A stretch of DNA of 64,000 nucleotides from Sphingomonadales bacterium UBA2683 (GCA_002354635.1 DELZ01000002.1:413012-477011); one strand, 5' to 3'; positions 17,322-27,017 are shown, counted from the stretch's first letter. Program-made: numbers and translations. Notes: generated by a model from the letters alone, not told the origin.

Positions 17322-18812
17322 CTACTCTACCGCCCGCAGTGCTGTGGGCTCGAAGATGATCGAAAAAACCGTCCCCTGATCGGCTGTGGAGAACGTCAAT
17401 TCCCCTCTCAATTGCTGGACAAGCGCGTAGGATACCCGCATTCCCAGGCCGGAAGAAGCCGCCGGATCAAACCCGGTTGGCAATCCGACCCCATCATCTC
17501 CGATCTCGATTTCGATTTTTCCATCATCGCGTCTACGCACAGCGAGCGAGACCGTTCCTTCCTCCCGATCGTCAAACGCATATTTCAGGGCATTGGTGAC
17601 CAGTTCGCTCACGACAATCGCCAGAGGTATCGCCTGATCGAGCAGCAATATCACGTCCTTGTCACATGCGGCATCAAAGGTGACCGCCTCGCTCGGCTTC
17701 AGCGCATCAACCGTGTCGGACACAAGACCGGTCAGGAAGACTCCCGCCTCGATGCGATCGTGCATGCTGGATTGATAGAGCTGGCCGTGCAATCGCGCAA
17801 CAACGCCGATCCGGGCTCGTGCGTCCTCCAGATTGTGCCGCAGCTCGTCCGAACCGTGGCCGGCCTGCAACGACAATAGCGAGTTGACCAGCTGCAGGCT
17901 GTTCTTGACCCGGTGGTTGACTTCATAGAGCAGCATGTCCTTGGCATCGAGCGCCTCCTTGAGCGCCCGTTCGTTGGCCCGGGTCTTGGTGACATCCCGG
18001 ATCGTCAGCACCGCCGCAATTTTCCTGTCCTGTTCATCATAGACCGGCTTGGCATTGCCTTTGGCGAATATTTCTGACCCGTCGGCGCGGCGAATAATCC
18101 ACTCGCTATCCGCCGTTGTAATATTTTCCCGCACCGCGCGGGTCAGCGGCAGCTCGTCAACCGGAAAAGGCTTCCGACCCAGTGTCAGCAGCTGGAAGGC
18201 CGTTGTATAGTCATCGGGTGATACGCCGAGCTGTTTCTGGCCATGGAGGATCTGTGCCCGTTCGTTCATATAGACGATCTCGCCACCGGCATCGGTGATG
18301 ATCACGCCTTCGCCCAGCTGATCCAGTATCGCCTGCCGTTCCGCCAGAACCCGCTCCAGTGCGTAACTTTTTTGCTGCAGTCGCTTCGCCGTTTCTTGCT
18401 GTTCCGAAACATCGATATTGATGCCAAACCACCGGGTAATCTCGCCATGCTGATCATGATGCGGAGTGATACGGGTAAGAAACGGGCAGTAGCTTCCGTC
18501 AGCACGGCGCAACGGGAAGGTCATTTCAAATGCCTGTCCGGACGCGATAGAGGCGATCCAGGCCTCCATGACATCGGGCAGTCTCTCCGGATCGTGAACG
18601 GATTGCCATCCCCAGCCTTCCATCTCGGCGGGCGTGGTACCACAATATTCGTGCCACCGGTCGTTGTACCAGTTGATGTAGCCGCTGGCGTCGGCCATCC
18701 AGCACAAGACCGGCATATTGTTGGCCATTTCCTTGAAAATGGCTGGATCGATTGCGTCATCCGCCTTTTTACCGCTGGCTTGCAATATGGACATTGTATG
18801 TTCTTTTCGCAT
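17322..18812 (-). CDS. PAS-PAS HWE/HisKA_2-type sensor histidine kinase
   Basis: 496 aa, no membrane helix. PAS-1 covers about residues 25-140 (with a PAC end INIDVSEQQE) and PAS-2 about 160-275. The HisKA_2 dimerisation helix has its phospho-acceptor His near residue 300 (YEVNHRVKNSLQLVNSLLSLQ). The ATPase domain has N box SELVTNALKYAF and G box GDDGVGLP. This soluble architecture is common in alphaproteobacterial light, redox or stress sensors; no Cys typical of a LOV domain flavin adduct is evident (no GxNCRFLQ). MRKEHTMSI has two Met starts; 18812 is listed, 18794 is possible. Confidence 0.92.
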   Translation of the reverse strand: MRKEHTMSILQASGKKADDAIDPAIFKEMANNMPVLCWMADASGYINWYNDRWHEYCGTTPAEMEGWGWQSVHDPERLPDVMEAWIASIASGQAFEMTFPLRRADGSYCPFLTRITPHHDQHGEITRWFGINIDVSEQQETAKRLQQKSYALERVLAERQAILDQLGEGVIITDAGGEIVYMNERAQILHGQKQLGVSPDDYTTAFQLLTLGRKPFPVDELPLTRAVRENITTADSEWIIRRADGSEIFAKGNAKPVYDEQDRKIAAVLTIRDVTKTRANERALKEALDAKDMLLYEVNHRVKNSLQLVNSLLSLQAGHGSDELRHNLEDARARIGVVARLHGQLYQSSMHDRIEAGVFLTGLVSDTVDALKPSEAVTFDAACDKDVILLLDQAIPLAIVVSELVTNALKYAFDDREEGTVSLAVRRRDDGKIEIEIGDDGVGLPTGFDPAASSGLGMRVSYALVQQLRGELTFSTADQGTVFSIIFEPTALRAVE

Positions 18813-19064
18813 GATTTCTTGTCAGGCCTGCCAATAAATCTAATTTGAACGGTGGTCGATGGAAATATGCAGCTGCCACCCTTGGGTCATCCGCTTGGTG
18901 CTCCCGCGCGCGTCTGTCACCTCGATGAACGGCGTGGCGTGACTGATACAATTTGCGACAATTTGTGCCCGTTCTGACAAAGTTCAGCGACAACTGGCCA
19001 TTAGAAGAACATTCGTGGCGGAAAAACAAGCCGTCTCCCTGAACGGAATGATGAGGAAACAGAC

Positions 19065-19667
19065 ATGAAAAAAGCAATTTTGATCTCGAGTGCGACCGCA
19101 ATGCTGATGGCTGGCGGTATCGCCATCGCTGCCCCCGGTGACCGTGGCATGCGGGCCGATAGCAATGGCGACGGTTCCGTCAGCCGGGCCGAAATGACCG
19201 CTTCGCTGGACAAGCGCTTCGCCAAGATGGATGTCAATGGCGATGGCCAGCTGTCCCGGGAAGATCGCGCCGCGAAAAAGGCGGAACGCTTCGCCAAAAC
19301 CGACACCAATGGTGACGGCGAACTGTCGCCGGCGGAAATCGAAGCTGCGCGCGCCGAGCGCAAGGCCAATCGCTTTGCCCGCATGGACAAGGACGGAAAT
19401 GGCAAGCTGAGCCAGGACGAAGCCCAGGCGATGCACGGCAAGCGCGGCGGCAAGGATATGCACGGCCATCGCGGTGGTCATGGTATGGCGATGATGCGCA
19501 AGGCCGACACCAATGGTGACCAGAAGATCAGCAAGGCCGAATTTACGGCGGCAGCCATGGCCCGCTTTGACAAGACCGACAGCAACAAGGACGGCAAGAT
19601 CAGCAAGGAAGAACGGCAGGCTGCATGGCAGGCACGTCGTGGCGAATGGAACAAAAAAGGCAGTTAA
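19065..19667 (+). CDS. Secreted EF-hand calcium-binding protein
   Basis: 200 aa with a signal peptide (about residues 1-23). Six EF-hand-type DxNxDG loops are visible: DSNGDGSVSRAE, DVNGDGQLSRED, DTNGDGELSPAE, DKDGNGKLSQDE, DTNGDQKISKAE and DSNKDGKISKEE, roughly paired. A Gly/His-rich linker (GKRGGKDMHGHRGGHG) separates loops four and five and could bind metal. It sits between a sensor kinase on one side and the OmpR-type pair on the other. Function beyond periplasmic calcium binding is unknown. Confidence 0.88.
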   Translation: MKKAILISSATAMLMAGGIAIAAPGDRGMRADSNGDGSVSRAEMTASLDKRFAKMDVNGDGQLSREDRAAKKAERFAKTDTNGDGELSPAEIEAARAERKANRFARMDKDGNGKLSQDEAQAMHGKRGGKDMHGHRGGHGMAMMRKADTNGDQKISKAEFTAAAMARFDKTDSNKDGKISKEERQAAWQARRGEWNKKGS

Positions 19668-19686
19668 TCCCTGAACGCCTTTTTTT
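19653..19686 (+). terminator. Weak terminator-like hairpin after the EF-hand gene
   Basis: AAAAAAGGC pairs with GCCTTTTTT around a 15-nt loop that contains the stop codon. Only three GC pairs, but it ends in a run of seven T. A plausible intrinsic terminator separating the EF-hand gene from the downstream two-component pair. Confidence 0.5.
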
Positions 19687-19771
19687 ACGAACGGATCGTC
19701 AGCCAAATCTCCCTCCCCCAAACTGGCTGGCGGTCCGTTTCTTTTTGCGATTCCTGTGATAGGGCAATGCG

Positions 19772-20491
19772 ATGACGCACAAGATTCACATTCTGCTGGT
19801 CGACGACGAAGCCTCGCTGCGCGAACCGCTGGCAGACTATCTGATCAGGCAGGGCTACAAGGTCCAGCAGGCAGGCGATGCCAGCATCGCCCGATCGCTG
19901 CTCAACGCCTATGATTTCGATATCATCCTGCTCGATATCATGATGCCAGGCGAGGATGGTCTGAGCCTGTGCCGGTTTGTCACCGACAAGACCGACACGC
20001 CGGTCATCTTCATCAGCGCCAGAACCGAGGAGACCGAGCGGATCATTGGACTGGAACTGGGCGCCGACGACTATATCACCAAGCCGTTCAGCCCGCGCGA
20101 GCTGGTTGCCCGGATCAAGGTGGTCTTGCGCCGCGCCGAAAAGGGCGGAGCAAAGCAGGTCGGCTCCAGCGGCGGCGCCTATATGTTTTCCGGCTGGACC
20201 CTGAAATGCGACAAGCGCAGCCTGATCGACGCCGAAGGTGTCAATATCTCGCTGTCGACCGGCGAATATCAGATGCTGCTGGCACTGGTGTCGCGCGCCG
20301 GCAAGGTGCTCAACCGCGATCAGTTGCTCGATATCACCCAGGGTCGCGAGGCGCATGCTTTCGACCGTGCCGTTGACAACCAGATCAGCCGCTTGCGGCG
20401 CAAGATCGAGGCCGACCCGAAGAATCCGGAAATCATCAAGACCGTCTGGGGCGGCGGCTATGTTCTCGCCGGCGAGGTGAAAGCCCTGTGA
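19772..20491 (+). CDS. OmpR-family response regulator
   Basis: 239 aa: receiver domain with phospho-acceptor Asp55 (ILLDIMMPGEDG), switch Ser in FISAR and Lys in ITKPFSPREL, followed by a winged-helix domain with LSTGEYQMLLALVSRAGKVLNRDQLL and the wing DRAVDNQISRLRRKIE, ending VWGGGYVLAG. It is coupled to its kinase: the TGA overlaps the GTG start of the next gene. The stimulus is not predictable from sequence. Confidence 0.94.
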   Translation: MTHKIHILLVDDEASLREPLADYLIRQGYKVQQAGDASIARSLLNAYDFDIILLDIMMPGEDGLSLCRFVTDKTDTPVIFISARTEETERIIGLELGADDYITKPFSPRELVARIKVVLRRAEKGGAKQVGSSGGAYMFSGWTLKCDKRSLIDAEGVNISLSTGEYQMLLALVSRAGKVLNRDQLLDITQGREAHAFDRAVDNQISRLRRKIEADPKNPEIIKTVWGGGYVLAGEVKAL

Positions 20492-21891
20492 AGCGACTGT
20501 GGCCCGGAAGTCTGGTCGGTCAGCTGCTGCTGGTGGTGGCGCTGATGCTGCTGCTGGCGCAGGGCATCAACAGCTTCCTGCTCTATCGCGGCGCCCAGAA
20601 CCAGAATCTGGTGGAATCATCGACCGCTGCGGTGTCGCGCATTGCCTTCGGCCTCGATCGTCAGGCCGGCGATCGTCCGGTCCGGCGCGGAGGCGCAATG
20701 CGGCCACGGCGCTGGGGACGGCTGAAATATGGTCCGGAAAGCGCGGTGACCGGACGCATGCGGCGACTGCCGGAGCTGGAAGCGCGCGCCGGCCAGGCCT
20801 TTGCCAATATGGGCATCGGCTTTTCCGACATCAGGGCGGCCTTCACCACCGACCTGCCGCCGGACATGACGGGGCATCTGATCGGAGCCAACCGGGGCGG
20901 CTGGCGGAACAACCCGATCAACCGGTCGATGGGTGGCAGGCCCGCACCGACGGAAACCAGGGGCTATGTGACGATTTCCGCACGGCAGGCGGACGGTCAG
21001 TGGGTCAGCATAGCCTCGACAGTGCGCGGACGCACGCCGCTGATGGTCCGGACCCTGTTGTTTCAGACAATAACCATCTATCTGCTGATGCTTGTCCCGC
21101 TGATTCTGCTCGGCCGCTATATTTCGCGTCCGCTGAAATCGCTGACCGCCAGGGCCCATGCCTTTCAGCCCGGCGAGACCGAACCGCTGCCGGAGCAGGG
21201 GCCTCCCGACACCAGGGAATTGATCCGGGCCTTCAATGCGATGAGCGCCCGCGTCAGCCGCATGATCAATGAAAAGGACGTGATGCTCGGCGCGATCGGT
21301 CATGACTTGCGCACCCCGCTGGCCGCGTTGCGGGTGCGGGTCGAAAATGTCGAAGACGAGACCGAACGGGAAAGAATGGTCGCCGGGATCGAGGATATCG
21401 ACCACACGCTGGACGATATCCTGTCGCTGGCCCGGCTGGGCCGCTCGCAGGAGCAGGCCGATCCGGTCGACATTCGTTCGCTGATCGAGACGATTGTCGA
21501 CGAATTCAGCGATCTCGGACACCAGGTCCATTATCAGCGCGGCGAGAAGCAGAGCGCCCTGATCCGCGAAACGCTGATCCGCCGGGCGCTGCGCAATCTC
21601 ATCGGCAATGCCATCCTCTATGGCAAGTCCGCCGATATATCTGTGGAAAAGTCTGGTGACAGGTTGATGATAAATGTCGACGACGACGGTCCGGGCATCC
21701 CCGCGGACAATATTGACGCGATGTTTGAACCGTTCCGGCGCGGGGAATCATCGCGCAACCGGGCCACCGGCGGCTCCGGCCTTGGCCTGACTCTGGCTCG
21801 CGCGATTGCCCGCGACCATGGCGGCGATATCATTCTGAAAAATAGGGACAATGGCGGATTGCGCGCCACGCTCGTGCTGCCGGTCGGCTAG
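20488..21891 (+). CDS. Membrane sensor histidine kinase (OmpR partner)
   Basis: 467 aa beginning with a GTG that overlaps the regulator stop. Two membrane helices (about residues 8-32 and 188-212) enclose a periplasmic domain rich in Arg, Pro and Gly (RRGGAMRPRRWGRLKYG). Then comes HAMP (about 212-260), HisKA with His272 (AIGHDLRTPLAAL), and HATPase_c with NLIGNAILYG, DDDGPGIP and GGSGLGLTLARAI. The similarity to EnvZ-like kinases is general only. Confidence 0.93.
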   Translation: MKRLWPGSLVGQLLLVVALMLLLAQGINSFLLYRGAQNQNLVESSTAAVSRIAFGLDRQAGDRPVRRGGAMRPRRWGRLKYGPESAVTGRMRRLPELEARAGQAFANMGIGFSDIRAAFTTDLPPDMTGHLIGANRGGWRNNPINRSMGGRPAPTETRGYVTISARQADGQWVSIASTVRGRTPLMVRTLLFQTITIYLLMLVPLILLGRYISRPLKSLTARAHAFQPGETEPLPEQGPPDTRELIRAFNAMSARVSRMINEKDVMLGAIGHDLRTPLAALRVRVENVEDETERERMVAGIEDIDHTLDDILSLARLGRSQEQADPVDIRSLIETIVDEFSDLGHQVHYQRGEKQSALIRETLIRRALRNLIGNAILYGKSADISVEKSGDRLMINVDDDGPGIPADNIDAMFEPFRRGESSRNRATGGSGLGLTLARAIARDHGGDIILKNRDNGGLRATLVLPVG

Positions 21892-22136
21892 TTTTCCGTG
21901 TTAGCCGGTGCGGGCACTGCCGCCGGTGCGCCGATGCCTTCCGCGGTGAGCTCGGCGTCGATATCTTCTTCCAGCGCCTTGACCGCTTCATCCGCGGCCT
22001 GCTCCAGCGATAGCGCGTCTTCCTCAATCTGCTGCTCGTGCGCGGCAATGGCTTCCTCGCCCATATCCTCGACCGGCGTTTCGGAACAGGCCGCCAGCAA
22101 AACAATCGCCGGTAGCAGAAGAGCGCGAATCGTCAT
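21888..22136 (-). CDS. Small acidic lipoprotein, unknown function
   Basis: 82 aa: MTIRALLLPAIVLLAACSE has a good lipobox (LLAAC). The mature part is an Ala/Glu-rich, strongly amphipathic helix (about residues 25-70) with a Pro/Ala tail. Its ATG overlaps the stop of the M28 peptidase gene upstream on the same strand, implying co-translation. Its general make-up resembles the small lipoprotein at 6118-6390 but the sequences are not similar. Confidence 0.68.
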   Translation of the reverse strand: MTIRALLLPAIVLLAACSETPVEDMGEEAIAAHEQQIEEDALSLEQAADEAVKALEEDIDAELTAEGIGAPAAVPAPANTEN

Positions 22137-23509
22137 TCTTCAGCCGGCATGGTCAAATCGCTGTCGTCATTGGCGACGATTGACAGCACCGTCGTCCAGG
22201 CGGCAACATTCTGCTGCAACTGTACGGGATCGATCTTGTCCAGTGTATCATCTGGTGTGTGATGGAGGTCAAAATAGCGGGTGCCATCCTGCTGCAGATC
22301 GATGACCGCGAGATTGTTGTTGCGGATGATCGCCTGCACGTCCGCACCGCCGCTCGCCGGCCGCGGCCCGCGTCCGATTCCAAGCGGCTGCAGCGCGTGG
22401 GTGATCCGGTCCGCCAGCGGCTTGGCAGCCTCCGGCAGTTTGAACTCTACCCGCCAGACCCGGTCGGCACCAAAGTCCGATTCCATCGCCAGTGCGTGCT
22501 TGTCACCCTTGCGCGCCTCGCCATAGGCATTGCCGCCCCACAGGCCGACCTCTTCGGCACCTGCCCAGAGCAACCGGATCGTCCGCTTGGGCTGGGCCGC
22601 CGCCATGATCTGCTTGGCGGCTGCGGTAATGATCGCGCAACCGGCACCATCGTCAATCGCGCCGGTGCCCAGATCCCAGCTGTCGAGGTGGCAGGCGATC
22701 ACGATCATGCCCAGCGACGGATCGCTGCCCGGCAATTCGGCTATCACATTGCCCGATTCCTGTTGGCCGATATTCTGCGGGGTCAACACCAGGTTCAGCA
22801 TCACCGGCTTGCCGCGCGCCAGCATCCGCTGCAGATTTTCGGCATCGGGGATCGAAAGCGCTCCTGCCGGTATCGGCGTCACGCCCTTTTCAAAATTGGT
22901 GTTGCCGGTGTGCGGATTGCGATGCCGGTCGGTCCCGGCCGAGCGGATGACAATCGCTGCTGCACCTTTTTTGGCCGCGATATTGGGCCCGACAAAGCGC
23001 GCCGGCCCGAACGCACCATAGCTGGATCCGTCCTGGGTCGGCTCCATCGCATGGCTGACAAAGGCGATCTTGCCTTTCAGGCTGCCGTCGGGAGCCGCAA
23101 ACAGGTCCCGAAGCGTCGGGAAATAGGCCACCTCTGCGGTCAGGCCCTTGTCACCGGTGCTGCCGCTGTTGCCGAGTGCGGTAACCGCCAGTTTTTGCGG
23201 AAAGGGGCTGACGACCGACGCCGTTTCGGCGCCGCGAATCCAGGTCGGCATCATATAGGGTTCGTTGCGGACATTGCTGAAACCCAGCGCTGTCAGCTTG
23301 GCAATGGCCCAGTCACGCGCCCGTGCTTCGGCCTCGGTACCCGCCTGCCGTGGTCCGATTTCGGTGGTCAGTCCTTCGACGATTTCATAAGCGAGGTCGT
23401 CGGTCAGCGCCTTGGCCTGCAGCACCGCCGGGTCATGATCGGCGGCCAGCGCAGCAGGGGACAGAAACAGCGCAGTGGCGCCAGCGAGCAATGCATGTAT
23501 TTTTCTCAT
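22133..23509 (-). CDS. M28-family zinc aminopeptidase, secreted
   Basis: 458 aa with a signal peptide (cleavage near ALAADHD). After a PA-like insert (about 140-260), the M28 metal ligands appear in ACHLDSWDLGTGAIDDGAGC (His, Asp) and GAEEVGLWGG (catalytic Glu and ligand Glu), with a final His in LHHTPDDTLDKI. Similar to plasma carboxypeptidase/aminopeptidase Q-type M28B enzymes. It hydrolyses peptides in the periplasm or outside the cell. Confidence 0.9.
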   Translation of the reverse strand: MRKIHALLAGATALFLSPAALAADHDPAVLQAKALTDDLAYEIVEGLTTEIGPRQAGTEAEARARDWAIAKLTALGFSNVRNEPYMMPTWIRGAETASVVSPFPQKLAVTALGNSGSTGDKGLTAEVAYFPTLRDLFAAPDGSLKGKIAFVSHAMEPTQDGSSYGAFGPARFVGPNIAAKKGAAAIVIRSAGTDRHRNPHTGNTNFEKGVTPIPAGALSIPDAENLQRMLARGKPVMLNLVLTPQNIGQQESGNVIAELPGSDPSLGMIVIACHLDSWDLGTGAIDDGAGCAIITAAAKQIMAAAQPKRTIRLLWAGAEEVGLWGGNAYGEARKGDKHALAMESDFGADRVWRVEFKLPEAAKPLADRITHALQPLGIGRGPRPASGGADVQAIIRNNNLAVIDLQQDGTRYFDLHHTPDDTLDKIDPVQLQQNVAAWTTVLSIVANDDSDLTMPAEE

Positions 23510-23602
23510 GCCGCTGCCTAACCCGCCTTTTGCACTTTGCCAATGGTCTCTTGCGACTGGCGGGCGGAATAGCTACATGGTCCATCAAACAAGCCCCATT
23601 TT

Positions 23603-23630
23603 CCGTTAATGCTGAGCCTGTCGAACCATG
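23603..23630. repeat. Dispersed 'GCTGAGCCTGTCGAA' intergenic repeat
   Basis: The 28-nt stretch centred on GCTGAGCCTGTCGAACCATG matches a short repeat that I know to be scattered through intergenic DNA of many Proteobacteria and Actinobacteria (its other strand reads GTTCGACAGGCTCAGC). Only this copy is in the window. It lies between the M28 peptidase and ettA, both starting away from it. Confidence 0.5.
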
Positions 23631-23694
23631 TTGCTCGATACGCACCCTTTTACAGGCACAGCGCCAACGATAGTGATTGAGAAAGAATATTAAG

Positions 23695-25374
<1,680 letters not shown>

Positions 25375-25375
25375 T

Positions 25376-26251
25376 GTGATCCAAAACGAACTTCAAGAAG
25401 CTATCAATGCAACGCAAGCCTGCTTTGATCAGTGCGCTTTAGCGTTTCAAGATTTTGGTGAGATTCATGAGAAACTACTAGTTGGTTCGCCAGAAGGCGC
25501 ATCGAAACAATTTATTGAAACTTTAAATGTGCTTTCGAACTTTCAAATACAAAGAGCGCGAGCAGTGTTCACTTTATTATCTTTGGGGATGCAATGGGAT
25601 TCAGAGATTTTAATGCGGTCATTTTACGAAGCAAATGTGAAAACAATGTTTCTTGCATCACACAAGCCTTCGTTTCGCCAACAAGCATTAGACGAGTTTT
25701 GGGGAAAACTGAATTCAATCTCAGATCGGAAAGCATCACTTAAGGCCGATATTACAGAAGAAATGTTCAGAGAAAATAAACAGGACTTTTCAGCCGATAT
25801 TTTCAAAGAACTGCAGAACAACGAAATGTTTGAGGTGGACCCCAAGCTCGATCGGAGGACCCGAAAAGCACTAGAAAATAAGTGGTCGTTTTCAAATATG
25901 GCGAAGGTACTTAGTGCAGGAAATGACCAAGTATCGCAGATAATTTATGCCGATTCCCTTTTACACGGATACGGGATGAGCAGCGAATTTATTCACGCTA
26001 GCGCGAGAGCGTTTGATCTTCTGTTAGATCGAGCGCTTCGAAAAGCTGATCTTCCAGCACTGGAACAAGCTCATATTTCGAGAATACTGAGCGACCTAGT
26101 TTCATTGGTTTGCTTTTCACTTTATTCTTGTGAACGCGCAATCACTGGAAATGTGAAAATGAATCCGGTGTTGTTCAATCATTTCAAAGATATTACGAAA
26201 ACCACGCGTCCATTTATGTTGGCCTTCGAAAAAAGCCAGAATGAGAATTAG
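25376..26251 (+). CDS. AT-rich gene, DUF5677-like, probably acquired
   Basis: 291 aa from a GTG start one base after the ettA stop; AGGTGA just upstream acts as a Shine-Dalgarno and overlaps that stop. Composition is clearly AT-rich (about 40 % GC by eye) against the GC-rich neighbours. All-helical, no signal peptide or membrane helix. The pattern (MQWDSEILMRSFYEAN, DSLLHGYGMSSEFIHASARAF) looks like DUF5677-type proteins, whose role is unknown; some occur in defence-like neighbourhoods. Insertion immediately after a housekeeping gene and the different base use suggest horizontal transfer. Family call is tentative. Confidence 0.6.
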   Translation: MIQNELQEAINATQACFDQCALAFQDFGEIHEKLLVGSPEGASKQFIETLNVLSNFQIQRARAVFTLLSLGMQWDSEILMRSFYEANVKTMFLASHKPSFRQQALDEFWGKLNSISDRKASLKADITEEMFRENKQDFSADIFKELQNNEMFEVDPKLDRRTRKALENKWSFSNMAKVLSAGNDQVSQIIYADSLLHGYGMSSEFIHASARAFDLLLDRALRKADLPALEQAHISRILSDLVSLVCFSLYSCERAITGNVKMNPVLFNHFKDITKTTRPFMLAFEKSQNEN

Positions 26252-26326
26252 ACTTTCGAACCAACCTGACAATATCTATGGAATTTTACCAAGCCCATCA
26301 CGATAAACGATAGCCGCCACCGCCAG

Positions 26327-26402
26327 CCTTCTCCCATGAGGGAGAAGGATATGGAGGCTTATGAGCGGAGCGAATTAGCCGGAGTTGGATGAGGGTGTTC
26401 TG
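26327..26402 (+). repeat. Two-hairpin palindromic element A, copy 1
   Basis: 76 nt. Hairpin 1 is CCTTCTCCC-ATGA-GGGAGAAGG; a spacer and a degenerate second hairpin follow, then TAGCCGGAGTTGGATGAG and GGTGTTCTG. It aligns end-to-end with copies at 26856-26930 and 26943-27017. Confidence 0.8.
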
Positions 26403-26441
26403 AGGGTTGGGTGCGCATCTCTGGCGGTGGTAAACCTGCGA

Positions 26442-26463
26442 CTAACGAACAAGTTCGTAAGTC
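26442..26463. repeat. Inverted repeat ACTAACGAAC-AA-GTTCGTAAGT
   Basis: Ten-base arms with one mismatch around AA. It lies between repeat element A copy 1 and the palindrome at the 3' side of the DUF559 gene. Similar hairpins are common in sphingomonad intergenic DNA in my experience; no function is known. Confidence 0.55.
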
Positions 26464-26469
26464 TGCGCA

Positions 26470-26493
26470 ACCCTCTCCCTTGAGGGAGAGGGG
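26470..26493. repeat. Palindrome at the 3' end of the DUF559 gene
   Basis: CCCTCTCCCT-TGA-GGGAGAGGG, a near-perfect GC-rich hairpin ending one base before the DUF559 stop codon. It is related to hairpin 1 of element A but lacks the conserved 3' part. It could end transcription or mark the edge of a repeat-bounded module. Confidence 0.6.
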
Positions 26494-26494
26494 A

Positions 26495-26842
26495 TTACTG
26501 GCCCCTCGCAATGTGTATTTCTCGGACAATTGTTTCCAGTACGCCGTCGATGTTCTCAATCACATCATTGTTCCAGAACCGGATGACCCGATAGCCATGC
26601 TCCTCGATCAGCTTGGTCCGCGCCGCGTCCTTTCCCTCGCTATGTTGCCCGCCGTCCAGTTCGACAACCAGACCGAGACTCCTCGCGGCAAAGTCGGCGA
26701 CATAAGGGCCAACGGGAAATTGTTTGACGAATTTGGTGTTTTCCAGCTGCCGGTTGCGCAATCTGCTCCACAGCTGGCGCTCGGCTTCGGTCATATCGCG
26801 GCGGAGCGAACGGGCTCTCCTCGTTAGCTTTCCCTCTCCCAC
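26495..26842 (-). CDS. DUF559 endonuclease-like protein
   Basis: 115 aa with the PD-(D/E)xK-like (Vsr-type) core: Asp in YVADFAARSLGLVVELDGGQH and Glu in VVELD, then helix RTKLIEEHGYRVIRFWNNDV and VIENIDGVLETI at the end. The start is GTG, with AGGAGG 4 nt upstream. Palindromic repeats sit on both sides (26327-26493 and 26856-27017). Genes of this family are often small, solitary and repeat-associated, which hints at a link with repeat mobility or maintenance; nuclease activity has not been shown here. No methylase or other restriction partner is adjacent. Confidence 0.8.
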   Translation of the reverse strand: MGEGKLTRRARSLRRDMTEAERQLWSRLRNRQLENTKFVKQFPVGPYVADFAARSLGLVVELDGGQHSEGKDAARTKLIEEHGYRVIRFWNNDVIENIDGVLETIVREIHIARGQ

Positions 26843-26855
26843 GACACCTCCTTGG

Positions 26856-26930
26856 CCTTCTCCCGTGAGGGAGAAGGATACAGAGCCTTATCGCTTCAGC
26901 GATTAGGCGGCGTTGGATGAGGGCGTTCTG
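26856..26930 (+). repeat. Two-hairpin palindromic element A, copy 2
   Basis: 75 nt. Hairpin 1 CCTTCTCCC-GTGA-GGGAGAAGG, then hairpin 2 ATCGC-TTCA-GCGAT and the conserved tail TTAGGCGGCGTTGGATGAG and GGCGTTCTG. It lies 14 nt upstream of the DUF559 start, on the other side from copy 1. Confidence 0.85.
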
Positions 26931-26942
26931 TCTTCTGAAGCG

Positions 26943-27017
26943 CAGTACACGCTCATCCAGCTGCGGCTAGGCAGCAAGCTGCCAAGTCTTCGCATCCTTC
27001 TCCCTCACGGGAGAAGG
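26943..27017 (-). repeat. Two-hairpin palindromic element A, copy 3 (inverted)
   Basis: 75 nt on the opposite strand from copy 2, 12 nt away, so the two form a tail-to-tail pair. Read on the minus strand: hairpin 1 CCTTCTCCC-GTGA-GGGAGAAGG, hairpin 2 GGCAGC-TT-GCTGCC, tail TAGCCGCAGCTGGATGAG. The second stem differs in sequence from copy 2 but pairs perfectly, a compensatory pattern. Confidence 0.85.

Noticed and set aside
26327..27017. Repeat cluster as a CRISPR array
   Set aside because: Copies are palindromic, not regularly spaced, one is inverted, and there are no cas genes.
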